In this document: positions 56,986-64,000 of the stretch, piece by piece
Position numbering within the stretch: the first letter of the stretch is position 1
Layout of the letters: each line of letters begins with the position of its first letter
From: Mucilaginibacter sp. MD40
Lineage (GTDB): Bacteria; Bacteroidota; Bacteroidia; Sphingobacteriales; Sphingobacteriaceae
Length of the DNA stretch: 64,000 nucleotides
Assembly (NCBI RefSeq): GCF_002288635.1
Contig: NZ_NRSW01000001.1
Span: forward strand, 2,623,852-2,687,851
Direction: 5' to 3'
The notes under the pieces: generated by a model
What the model saw: the letters and a program-made list of their open reading frames with translations, nothing else
Database searches by the model: none
What the model was told of the DNA's origin: nothing
Made by a program: the position numbers and the translations under genes

Positions 56986-58284
56986 TTAATATGATACAGG
57001 ATCAACCGTCATGGTATCTGTTTTAAAATATCTGATAATTAATCTGTTATCACTGTTACGTGTAAAATAGTTGATGGCCCAGTTTAAAAAAACAACAGCC
57101 TTGTTACTAAAACCCGCTAATGACAATAAATGCACAAACATCCACAATAACCACGCGAAAAATCCCTGAAACTTAAATTTCTTGATATCAGCTACAGCCT
57201 TGTTACGGCCTATGGTAGCCATAGTACCCAGATCATAGTAAACAAAAGGTGTTGTAGGCCTGCCTTCAACAATATTTCGCAGATTCTTTGCCAGATGTTT
57301 ACCCTGCTGCAAAGCCACCTGTGCCACCCCAGGGTAACCAGCAGGGTTGGCCTCACTTTGTACAGCAGATACATCGCCTATGGCAAAAACATTACTGTAT
57401 CCTTTTACACGGTTGATGTCATCTGTAATTAATCTGCCGCCTTTGGCAACAACTTCTTCAGGCATACCGCCGGGCACCTCCCCCTTCACTCCTGCTGCCC
57501 ACAACACATTACGGGTTTGAATTACCTTCCCATCGTCAATTTTTAAAACCAAGCCATTATAACTTGATACATGCACACCGTTATATATCACCACATCCAT
57601 CTCTTTTAAAAACTTCTTAGCTTTTAAAGAAGCCTGCGAAGACATGGCCGCCAATAACTCAGGCTTACCTTCTACCAGATAAACCTTCATATCGGCATTG
57701 CAAAGACCGGGATAATCCTTACATAATATAAATTTGCGCAACTCCGATATGGCACCGGCAAGTTCAACTCCGGTTGGGCCACCGCCAACAATTACAAATG
57801 TGAGCAAGGCATCCCGTTCGGCCTTGTCTGTGGTAACCAACGCTTTTTCGAGGTTTTGCAGCATTAAACTACGGATATTAAGCGCCTCCGCAATGTTTTT
57901 CATTGGCATGGCATAATGCTCCAACTCCTGGTTGCCAAAAAAATTGGTGTTAGCTCCGGTAGCAATTACCAGGTAGTCGTAAGTGTAATTTCCTGCGGTG
58001 GTTATAACAGTGTTGGTTGCAGTATCTATGTTGTCTACGTTGGCTAAATGGAAGGTGAAATTTTTTTGCTTGCTAAATATACGCCTGATAGGAAAACCAA
58101 TAGAATCCGCCTCAATGGCACCAGTTGCCACCTGGTATAGTAGTGGCTGAAAGGTGTGATAATTGTGCTTATCCAAAAGAAGAACCTCAACGGGGGCATT
58201 CTTTAGTTTTTTAGCTAACTGTACACCTCCAAATCCCCCGCCTATTATAATTACCCTTGGTTTTTTGTTATCCTGTTTATTCAT
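56986..58284 (-). CDS. Type II NADH dehydrogenase-like flavoprotein
   Basis: 432-residue FAD enzyme with RVIIIGGGFGGVQLAKKL, FQPLLYQVATGAIEADSI, VIVGGGPTGVELAGAI and SNVFAIGDVSAV. A C-terminal stretch FFAWLLWMFVHLLSLAGF is a membrane-associating helix. NDH-2 passes electrons from NADH to quinone without pumping protons. It is likely co-transcribed with the antiporter. The pair lies inside the arginine block on the opposite strand. Confidence 0.92.
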   Translation of the reverse strand: MNKQDNKKPRVIIIGGGFGGVQLAKKLKNAPVEVLLLDKHNYHTFQPLLYQVATGAIEADSIGFPIRRIFSKQKNFTFHLANVDNIDTATNTVITTAGNYTYDYLVIATGANTNFFGNQELEHYAMPMKNIAEALNIRSLMLQNLEKALVTTDKAERDALLTFVIVGGGPTGVELAGAISELRKFILCKDYPGLCNADMKVYLVEGKPELLAAMSSQASLKAKKFLKEMDVVIYNGVHVSSYNGLVLKIDDGKVIQTRNVLWAAGVKGEVPGGMPEEVVAKGGRLITDDINRVKGYSNVFAIGDVSAVQSEANPAGYPGVAQVALQQGKHLAKNLRNIVEGRPTTPFVYYDLGTMATIGRNKAVADIKKFKFQGFFAWLLWMFVHLLSLAGFSNKAVVFLNWAINYFTRNSDNRLIIRYFKTDTMTVDPVSY

Positions 58285-58447
58285 AATTGCAATGGTGTTG
58301 TGCGACTAAGCTACAAACCTTGATGCATATTGCTAACATGATAAGCAGTTATGTGTTTTAAATGAAGCTATTTTTACAATTGCAGGTAAATTATTCAAAC
58401 AAACATAAAATAGCTATTATTGCTACCGGACTTATATAGTAACATAT

Positions 58448-59239
58448 ATGCAAACGGTACACGTAATTAAAATTGGTGGTAACGTCATTGATAACTCTGA
58501 AAATCTGCACAGGTTTTTAAAGGATTTTACCGCACTTGATGGTCATAAAATACTGGTGCATGGTGGTGGTAAGGTTGCTACGCAGATCTCTGAAAGCATG
58601 GGTATTGAAGCCAAGATGATTGACGGACGCCGCATAACCGATATTGATACCCTACGCATCGTCACGATGGTTTACGGTGGTTTGATCAATAAGAATATTG
58701 TGGCCCAGTTACAGCGATATGGTAACAACGCCATAGGCCTAACCGGTGCCGATGGTAACATGATACACGCCGAAAAGCGTCCGGTAAAAACTATTGATTA
58801 TGGTTTTGTAGGGGATCTTAAAGAAGACTCAGTAGATGCAGAAAATATTGGCAAATTGCTTGAAGGGGGCTTCACCCCTGTTTTCTGTGCGCTAACGCAT
58901 GATGGCGAGGGGCAGTTACTCAACACCAATGCAGATACCATTGCATCCGCGTTGGCCGTGGCACTTTCTGATAGATATGAGACTACCTTGATCTATTGTT
59001 TTGAGAAGAAAGGCGTGCTGCATGATATTAATGATGAAGATTCTTTAATAAGAGAGATCAACCCCGAACGCTACCACAAACTAAAAGAAGAACAGGTAAT
59101 ACATAGCGGAATGATCCCGAAGTTGGATAACGCCTTTGCTGCTATATCATGCGGGGTTAAAGCAGTGGTGATTGGTCATTCTGATGATTTGGGTCAATTG
59201 AAAGGTAAGCAAGCCTTCGGTACACGTTTAAGCGAATAA
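58448..59239 (+). CDS. argB: N-acetylglutamate kinase
   Basis: 263-residue amino-acid kinase: VIKIGGNVID, LVHGGGKVATQISESMG, ALTHDGEGQLLNTNADTIAS and GMIPKLDNAFAAISCGV are the family motifs. It phosphorylates acylglutamate, the step before ArgC. It lies 3.4 kb from argF' with two opposite-strand genes between, and starts its own group with proC (9 bp gap). About 160 bases upstream have no clear palindrome like that at 48789. Confidence 0.94.
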   Translation: MQTVHVIKIGGNVIDNSENLHRFLKDFTALDGHKILVHGGGKVATQISESMGIEAKMIDGRRITDIDTLRIVTMVYGGLINKNIVAQLQRYGNNAIGLTGADGNMIHAEKRPVKTIDYGFVGDLKEDSVDAENIGKLLEGGFTPVFCALTHDGEGQLLNTNADTIASALAVALSDRYETTLIYCFEKKGVLHDINDEDSLIREINPERYHKLKEEQVIHSGMIPKLDNAFAAISCGVKAVVIGHSDDLGQLKGKQAFGTRLSE

Positions 59240-59248
59240 AAAGAAAAC

Positions 59249-60064
59249 ATGGAAACGAAACAACACATAGCCATATTAGGCAGCGGTAATATTGGTTTGG
59301 CTTTAGCCAAGGGGTTAGTGAAGGCTGGCATTTTTTCGCCGTCGCAAATTACACTGACTCGCCGTAATGTGGCAGCTTTAGATAATTTGGCCGCGGAAGG
59401 CTACAACGTTACAGCGAACAATGCCGAGGCAGTAACTAAGGCGAATATTGTTGTATTGGCTATTTTGCCACAGCAACTCAATAAGCTGCTTGATGAGATA
59501 AAACCAGCGGTTAGCCATACTAAGCATTTACTTATTTCTGTGGTATCTGGTGTAAGCTGCCAGGATATTCGTGATCAATTAGCGGTCGATGTTGAGGTGA
59601 TACGCGCCATGCCAAATACGGCTATAGCAATAGGCCATAGTATGACATGCATTGCAACTGATACGGCCTCGCCTGAAAATATCAGCTTGGTGAAATCGCT
59701 TTTTGATACGGTAGGTGTTAGCATACAGATCAACGAGGAGTTAATGACTTCTGCAACAGCCTTGTGTGCCTGCGGTATCGCCTTCTTCCTGCGTTCAATA
59801 CGTGCTGCCTCTCAAGGTGGCACAGAGATTGGTTTTCATGCGCATGATGCGCTTAAAATGGCGGCACAGACGGCCAAAGGTGCCGCCGACCTGCTGTTGC
59901 AATTATCATCGCACCCGGAGCAGGAAATTGACAAGGTTACTTCTCCAAAGGGTTGCACCATAGCCGGGCTAAACGAGATGGAGCACAATGGCTTTAGTTC
60001 AGCACTAATAAAAGGTATTAAAACATCAGCCGAGAAAGCGGGTGCGCTTTATAAAAGTGAATAA
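59249..60064 (+). CDS. proC: Pyrroline-5-carboxylate reductase
   Basis: 271-residue NADPH enzyme forming proline: IAILGSGNIGLALAKGLV at the N-terminus, VIRAMPNTAIAIGHSMT, and SPKGCTIAGLNEMEHNGF near the C-terminus. It lies 9 bp after argB, linking ornithine/glutamate semialdehyde metabolism to arginine synthesis. Length is normal. Confidence 0.93.
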   Translation: METKQHIAILGSGNIGLALAKGLVKAGIFSPSQITLTRRNVAALDNLAAEGYNVTANNAEAVTKANIVVLAILPQQLNKLLDEIKPAVSHTKHLLISVVSGVSCQDIRDQLAVDVEVIRAMPNTAIAIGHSMTCIATDTASPENISLVKSLFDTVGVSIQINEELMTSATALCACGIAFFLRSIRAASQGGTEIGFHAHDALKMAAQTAKGAADLLLQLSSHPEQEIDKVTSPKGCTIAGLNEMEHNGFSSALIKGIKTSAEKAGALYKSE

Positions 60065-60073
60065 CGTATCATC

Positions 60074-60838
60074 ATGAAAAAGCACTTTAAAAGAGCAGCG
60101 ATTGCAATATTTTCTTTGGGTTTATTGGCCTTTACCATAGCCAAACCACTTAAAGTAAACATTGTGTTTATCGGTGATAGTATTACCTACGGCCAAAACA
60201 AGCCAGACTTACAGCCGTCAGTTTATGCGTTGACATCTTTAAAAGAGAAATTTAAATCCACTCAATTCGTAGAGGCCAACCGTGGCGTTAGCGGATATAC
60301 TACCAAAAACTTTTTACCGGGAGAGCCCGACTTTGAAAAAGTATTGAAAGATGCGGATACTTTTTACAGTGACAGTTCTGCACAGTTGATCTTCTCTGTC
60401 ATGCTTGGCACTAATGATAGCGCGATAAATGGCCCTTATGGCGCTCCTGCCTCGACTGAGCAATATCGCAACAACCTGAAAAGCACTGCCGATAGCCTTT
60501 TGAAACGTTATCCCAAAAGCAAAATCATTTTCAACTACCCTATTTATTACAGCCCTAACACCTACAATGGCGCTATGTATTTGCAGGCAGGCTTAAATCG
60601 TTTACAGAGCTACTTCCCTCAAATAAATGCTTTGGTACAGGATTACCGTACCTCCAAGCCTGGACAAGTATATTCGGGCTACAAAAATGGCTTTGGTGAT
60701 TTTAAGAAAAATTATCTGCAGCTTTTTATCCCTGAGCAAGGCCATCAGGGAATATTTTACCTGCATCCCAACAAAAATGGCGCTAAGCTACTGGGACAAA
60801 ATTGGGGAAATGCTTTAGCTAAGGTTATCGATAATTAA
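60074..60838 (+). CDS. Exported SGNH/GDSL hydrolase
   Basis: 254-residue protein with an N-terminal signal segment (AAIAIFSLGLLAFTIAKP), then VNIVFIGDSITYGQNKPD (nucleophile Ser), GVSGYT (oxyanion Gly), MLGTNDSAINGP (Asn) and YLHPNKNGAKLLGQNW (Asp-x-x-His counterpart). This is the SGNH esterase/lipase fold, often acting on acetylated sugars in Bacteroidota. It starts 9 bp after proC and so may be co-transcribed, although it is exported and has no obvious part in arginine synthesis. Confidence 0.87.
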   Translation: MKKHFKRAAIAIFSLGLLAFTIAKPLKVNIVFIGDSITYGQNKPDLQPSVYALTSLKEKFKSTQFVEANRGVSGYTTKNFLPGEPDFEKVLKDADTFYSDSSAQLIFSVMLGTNDSAINGPYGAPASTEQYRNNLKSTADSLLKRYPKSKIIFNYPIYYSPNTYNGAMYLQAGLNRLQSYFPQINALVQDYRTSKPGQVYSGYKNGFGDFKKNYLQLFIPEQGHQGIFYLHPNKNGAKLLGQNWGNALAKVIDN

Positions 60839-61041
60839 TTCTTTTTATCTTCATCCCGAGAAGCTTGTTTTTGAGTCGGTGGTGTAGATGTAAGATTGCC
60901 AAATTCATCAACGTAAGCAATTTCTTCCGCACTGCTACCACTCTCTTTGCGCTCTTGCTTGCGCTGGGCTTTATCTTCTTTTTTTTTCTGGCGATTTTTT
61001 TCGAGTTGTTTCTTCATGAATGTTGCCTGTGATTTAGCCAT
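60835..61041 (-). CDS. Small lysine-rich protein downstream of cspA
   Basis: 68-residue very basic protein with a predicted charged helix (MKKQLEKNRQKKKEDKAQRK) and a C-terminal acidic/polar tail ending in DEDKKN. The segment EEIAYVDEFGNLTSTPP recurs, as I recall, in small Bacteroidota proteins near cold-shock genes. Possibly nucleic-acid binding. It lies behind cspA on the same strand, beyond a terminator, and overlaps the SGNH hydrolase stop by 4 bp. Confidence 0.75.
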   Translation of the reverse strand: MAKSQATFMKKQLEKNRQKKKEDKAQRKQERKESGSSAEEIAYVDEFGNLTSTPPTQKQASRDEDKKN

Positions 61042-61063
61042 ATTTTATTTACCGGATTTTAAT

Positions 61064-61097
61064 TAAACAAAAAGCACCTGCCGGTTAGGCAGGTGCT
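61064..61097 (-). terminator. Terminator of the cold-shock gene
   Basis: Perfect 10-bp stem AGCACCTGCC / GGCAGGTGCT with a 5-base loop, followed on the minus strand by TTTTTGTTTAATT. It separates cspA from the lysine-rich small gene. Confidence 0.9.
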
Positions 61098-61121
61098 ACG
61101 ATGAAATTTTATAGTGATTTT

Positions 61122-61316
61122 TTAAATTACTTTTACATTTACCGCTGTAAGGCCTTTTTTGCCTTCTTCTACATCAAACGTTACTTTATCGTTTTCACGA
61201 ATTTCGTCAATGAGGCCAGTTGAGTGTACAAAAACATCGCTTCTGCTTTCACTCTGAGAAATAAATCCAAAACCTTTTGTGGTATTGAAAAACTTTACTG
61301 TTCCTTCTTTTTGCAT
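61122..61316 (-). CDS. Cold-shock domain protein
   Basis: 64-residue CspA-type OB-fold: GTVKFFNTTKGFGFISQ (RNP1), DVFVHSTGL (RNP2) and DKVTFDVEEGKKGLTAVNV. Such proteins bind single-stranded RNA/DNA and melt RNA structure. An A/T-rich upstream region of about 260 bases (61317-61576) separates it from the divergent small genes and could contain a long regulatory 5' leader. I see no clear promoter match there. Confidence 0.95.
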   Translation of the reverse strand: MQKEGTVKFFNTTKGFGFISQSESRSDVFVHSTGLIDEIRENDKVTFDVEEGKKGLTAVNVKVI

Positions 61317-61576
61317 TATTTGTTTTATTTAAGCACGCAAGGTAATCAATTAAATCAAATTTTACTTAAAATAAAAATATTTAACGATATTTTAAATGAT
61401 GTTTGAAACTATAGCGCTGTATGGTAGCGAGTTAACAGGACGGATAAGCTATAAAATTAAAAAAGCACTGATTTTCAATATATAAAGGTTACCTTTAAAA
61501 ACCTCCTTAAGGCATTCTGCTACAAAAAGAAAGCGGCTGAAGTATTTTTTGCCGTTGAAAATTTAACTTATATATA

Positions 61577-61705
61577 ATGAGTAAAGAGAAAAAAAGTTCA
61601 AGAGAGAACAAAAAAGCGCCGTCTGTTAATGTCAATAAAAAGCAGTCTGATTATCAGTCGGGCAAAAATTCGGTATCGGCAGTTTTACCTGTTAAAAAGA
61701 AATAA
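61577..61705 (+). CDS. Very small basic protein
   Basis: 42-residue hydrophilic protein, MSKEKKSSRENKKAPSVNV then NKKQSDYQSGKNSVS, ending in VKKK. Composition is rich in Lys and Ser, with no membrane segment. One base separates its stop from the next ATG, and the frame is well used, so I regard it as real. Function unknown; possibly a nucleic-acid-binding or disordered stress peptide given the cold-shock neighbour. Confidence 0.6.
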   Translation: MSKEKKSSRENKKAPSVNVNKKQSDYQSGKNSVSAVLPVKKK

Positions 61706-61706
61706 C

Positions 61707-62030
61707 ATGACTGATAAAGATATAAAATTTGAAACCAGCAGGTATTTATATGACCTGGCAAATCTTGCAAAAGAACATGGCTTTAAACCTGAGGAGAACT
61801 GGGAATTAAGCATGCAAAGCATGGTAGGCAAAACCAGGATCCAGCGTGATTTTTACCCGAATAACGTGGCAAAAATTTCGCCGGATATAATGCTGCAGGT
61901 AATGCACTCGATAAAAACTAAGCTGAATTTGCCATTGACCCAGGAAGAGGAAGCAGCGAATAAACAAACCATTAAATTAGATGAGTTGCAATATTTGGTT
62001 GCTTATAATCCTAAGCGCCCGCGTAATTAA
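61707..62030 (+). CDS. Small hypothetical protein
   Basis: 107-residue cytoplasmic protein starting MTDKDIKFETSRYLYDLANL; the longer frame from 61629 overlaps the upstream small gene and is rejected. Mixed helix pattern with SMVGKTRIQRDFYP and DELQYLVAYNPKRPRN at the end. I do not recognise the family. It is coupled to the 42-residue gene (1 bp) and convergent with phoH, the two stops being adjacent. Confidence 0.65.
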   Translation: MTDKDIKFETSRYLYDLANLAKEHGFKPEENWELSMQSMVGKTRIQRDFYPNNVAKISPDIMLQVMHSIKTKLNLPLTQEEEAANKQTIKLDELQYLVAYNPKRPRN

Positions 62031-63380
62031 TTACAAAAGGTCGTTGGCGAGGTTGGCAAGTTCGCTGCGTTCGCCTTTTTGCAAGGTAATGTGTGCATAA
62101 AGCGGATGGCCTTTTGCTTTGTCAATCAGGTACGATAAACCGTTACTTTCGGCATCAAGGTATGGCGTATCTATCTGGTATATATCACCGGTAAATATAA
62201 ATTTGCTATTCTCACCAGCTCTTGAGATAATGGTTTTTACTTCGTGCGGCGTAAGGTTCTGGGCCTCATCTACAATAAAAAAGATCTTACTTAGCGTACG
62301 CCCGCGAATGAACGCCAGCGGGGTGATCGAGATCTTATCATTCGTAACCAGTTCATCTAACTTAGCCTGCATCTTGGCGTCATCAACAAACTGGTCTTTT
62401 ATAAATTTCAAATTATCCCATATAGGTGCCATGTAGGGGTCTATTTTTGATGATACATCTCCTGGCAAAAAGCCAATATCTCTATTACTTAGCGGAATAG
62501 TTGGGCGGGTAACAAATATTTGCCGGTAATTTTTACGCTGCTCTAAAGCGCTGGCAAGCGCCAGCAATGTTTTTCCGGTACCTGCGTTACCTTGTATGGT
62601 AACCAGTTTGATGTCCGGATGAAGCAAAGCATGAATAGCAAACGCCTGCTCCAGGTTTCGGGGCGCTATGTTCAATACAGGCTGCTCTTCAACTTTTTCT
62701 AAAAGCTTTGTTTGGGAATTATAAAATGCAGCCGTTGTATTATTTTTTCCATTCAGGATAACAAAGTGATTACCCGCTTCGTGGGGGATATTTACGGCAT
62801 CCGCCGGGATGGATTCAGACTTGTTAAGCTTACTTAAAACTTTTTCTGTAACCTTGTTAAGCGTGGTTTTTCCACTGTATAGCTCTTCCAGGTTTTTGAC
62901 TTTACCCGTTTCGTAATCTTCAGCGAACAGATTTAGCGCCTTTGCCTTTAGGCGTAAGCATATATCTTTTGATACCAGAATAACCTTACGGTCGGGATGC
63001 TCAAACTGAACGCCTAAGGCGGCATTAAGTATACGATGATCGGTTTTATCCGAACCGAATACCAGTTCGGCATCGGCACTGGCGTTTGTGGTATCCAGTA
63101 CAACCTTAAACTGACCCCTGCTCTTACCGCTAAGCGGCAGCCATTGGTTGATAAGGCGACTTTTTGCCAGGTCATCCATGATGCGAATAAAACTACGTGC
63201 CTCAAAATTGCGTGTATCATTACCGCTTTTCATGTTGTCCAATTCTTCCAATACCTGTATAGGAATGGCAACATCATGCTCCTGAAAATTTTCGAAGGCG
63301 TTGTGATCGTAGAGGATAACTGAGGTATCCAGCACAAATATTTTCTTTTTTCCGTCTGTTTTTCCTGTAGATTCCTTCAT
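62031..63380 (-). CDS. PIN-PhoH family ATPase
   Basis: 449-residue protein. The start is taken at MKESTGKTDGKKKIFVLDTS; a longer in-frame start at 63419 adds 13 residues. The N-terminal PIN nuclease domain (FVLDTSVILYD, ELDNMK, ELVFGSDKTDHRIL) is joined to a C-terminal PhoH ATPase with Walker A TIQGNAGTGKTLLALA and Walker B IFFIVDEAQNLTPHEVK. PIN-PhoH proteins are RNA-unwinding nucleases and are linked to toxin-antitoxin systems in mycobacteria. No antitoxin-like gene overlaps it here. Confidence 0.92.
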   Translation of the reverse strand: MKESTGKTDGKKKIFVLDTSVILYDHNAFENFQEHDVAIPIQVLEELDNMKSGNDTRNFEARSFIRIMDDLAKSRLINQWLPLSGKSRGQFKVVLDTTNASADAELVFGSDKTDHRILNAALGVQFEHPDRKVILVSKDICLRLKAKALNLFAEDYETGKVKNLEELYSGKTTLNKVTEKVLSKLNKSESIPADAVNIPHEAGNHFVILNGKNNTTAAFYNSQTKLLEKVEEQPVLNIAPRNLEQAFAIHALLHPDIKLVTIQGNAGTGKTLLALASALEQRKNYRQIFVTRPTIPLSNRDIGFLPGDVSSKIDPYMAPIWDNLKFIKDQFVDDAKMQAKLDELVTNDKISITPLAFIRGRTLSKIFFIVDEAQNLTPHEVKTIISRAGENSKFIFTGDIYQIDTPYLDAESNGLSYLIDKAKGHPLYAHITLQKGERSELANLANDLL

Positions 63381-63463
63381 ACTGACAAAATAGGAATTTG
63401 ATTTAGGATGTGACAGCAAATGTTGAAAACGATACGATTGTTAGAAAGGCACTAAGCTTCGTA

Positions 63464-63850
63464 TCAGCTTAATGGCTTATTTGACCATTTACCCAATTCA
63501 CGAAAAATCGAAAGATGTTCAGGCTTAATTAATTTCCTGGCCTCACGGGCATTAACGTTATCGTCGTCAAGATCGAGACGCTTTAAGAAAGTAACGTGTA
63601 GTGCATTATTTATGTCGCTATTAACTTTACCCAATACCGCTTCAAAGAATTCAAAAACTCTCCTTACCTCGTCTAAACGACCTGCTGAAATACAGTTATT
63701 GGCATACTTGGTGAAAAATTTCACTTGAAGAGTTATCAACCCCTCATAATCTTCATCAAGAACATCGTCTTTTACCGCCGGGAACTGCTCAACCAGTAAT
63801 TGCAGAAATTCTTGAGTAGATAGTTGAGTTTGATAAATTTTAAATTTCAT
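63464..63850 (-). CDS. Hypothetical protein, possibly DUF7674-like
   Basis: 128-residue acidic helical cytoplasmic protein with FPAVKDDVLDEDYEGLITLQ and VKFFTKYANNCISAGRLDEVRR, then NALHVTFLKRLDL. The arrangement resembles small Bacteroidota proteins of the immunity or SMI1-like neighbourhood type (DUF7674), but I cannot confirm this. It lies 83 bp upstream of phoH on the same strand and is preceded by a terminator of another leftward gene. Confidence 0.65.
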   Translation of the reverse strand: MKFKIYQTQLSTQEFLQLLVEQFPAVKDDVLDEDYEGLITLQVKFFTKYANNCISAGRLDEVRRVFEFFEAVLGKVNSDINNALHVTFLKRLDLDDDNVNAREARKLIKPEHLSIFRELGKWSNKPLS

Positions 63851-63874
63851 TTAAGTGTTAAAATCATATAAAAT

Positions 63875-63916
63875 GGAAAACGGAAGCCTCTCTTGCGAAA
63901 CGACTTCCGTTTTTCC
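63875..63916. terminator. Terminator near the right edge
   Basis: AAAACGGAAG / CTTCCGTTTT, 10-bp arms with a 17-base loop and flanking GGAAAA/TTTTCC. It lies just after the stop of a possible leftward gene and upstream of the hypothetical gene at 63464. Confidence 0.7.
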
Positions 63917-63921
63917 TTCCC

Positions 63922-64000
63922 TCACATTGGCCGTAGCCCTTGTGAAGCATCAAGTTTTGTGTGATCTTTAACCGACCCGCTCTCCTCGTTGTTATGCTGC
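63922..64000 (-). CDS. Possible C-terminus of a gene cut by the window edge
   Basis: The minus strand reads QHNNEESGSVKDHTKLDASQ then GLRPM and a TGA at 63924-63922, directly before the terminator. Only about 25 codons are visible, so the product cannot be named. The hydrophilic composition and the terminator position argue for a real gene. Confidence 0.4.
   Translation of the reverse strand, partial: QHNNEESGSVKDHTKLDASQGLRPM

Noticed and set aside
60074..60838. SGNH hydrolase as the missing acylcitrulline deacylase
   Set aside because: It has an export signal and a serine-esterase site; known arginine deacylases are cytoplasmic metalloenzymes.
62031..63850. PIN-PhoH with the 128-residue protein as a toxin-antitoxin pair
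   Set aside because: The genes are separated by 83 bp and the small protein resembles no known antitoxin; PhoH is widely conserved in this phylum.

Overview
The window looks like chromosomal DNA from a member of the Bacteroidota, most likely a Sphingobacteriaceae-type soil bacterium (Mucilaginibacter/Pedobacter-like). The grounds are a MurF-alanine racemase fusion, a DksA-like protein that has lost its zinc cysteines, DUF4296, DUF481 and YncE/phosphoesterase proteins, the carbamoyltransferase of the acyl-ornithine arginine pathway, weak Shine-Dalgarno signals, and promoters of the TTG-N19/20-TAnnTTTG type in front of several tRNAs. The assignment rests on these traits alone; no database search was possible.

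Layout. 1-5.7 kb: two tandem MFS transporters (the first cut by the window edge), a DUF502 membrane protein, the MurF-Alr fusion and RecX. 5.7-6.7 kb: tRNA-Gly(GCC) and tRNA-Leu(TAA), followed by an AT-rich HEPN-like accessory gene. 6.8-9.1 kb: small membrane proteins, an exported chorismate mutase and the DksA-like protein. 9.1-21.1 kb: a stress and storage-sugar block with a universal stress protein, an MscS channel translationally coupled to a GH15 hydrolase and, divergently, glgX-treZ-treY::malQ. The treY::malQ fusion is interrupted by a one-base shift in an A7 run. 21-39 kb: housekeeping genes including a TPR histidine kinase, YjbQ, a CE2-type esterase, MutS2, a YggS-type PLP protein, aspartate kinase, MarC, tRNA-His, PBP1C, a GT2-TrmN6-phosphoesterase operon and RNase HI. 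39-44 kb: tRNA-Leu(TAG), a BtuF-like protein, HscB with tRNA-Leu(CAA) directly behind it, and a YncE/phosphoesterase gene bracketed by that tRNA and a decayed tRNA-Leu copy. 44-49 kb: a frameshifted dinB divergent from two tandem 2H phosphoesterases, a YpdA-like reductase, SRP RNA and a third 2H protein.

48.8-60 kb is an arginine block: GNAT (ArgA-like), argG, a cupin, argC, argD, argF' and a PaiB-type gene. An antiporter and an NDH-2 gene on the other strand separate these from argB-proC-SGNH hydrolase. Upstream I see a promoter-like region with inverted repeats, a 41-codon arginine-rich leader ORF with three consecutive CGA codons, and RNA segments that could form alternative structures. 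This is the best candidate for an undescribed regulatory system here. Several junctions in the block carry different short repeats, one of which seems to have supplied the start of argC, and a four-helix-bundle gene with an in-frame stop sits between argC and argD. 60.8-64 kb: a cold-shock gene, small basic proteins, a PIN-PhoH protein and the tail of a possible leftward gene.

Three genes are broken: treY::malQ and dinB by homopolymer shifts, and the four-helix-bundle gene by an amber codon. No rRNA, CRISPR array, transposase or integrase was seen.
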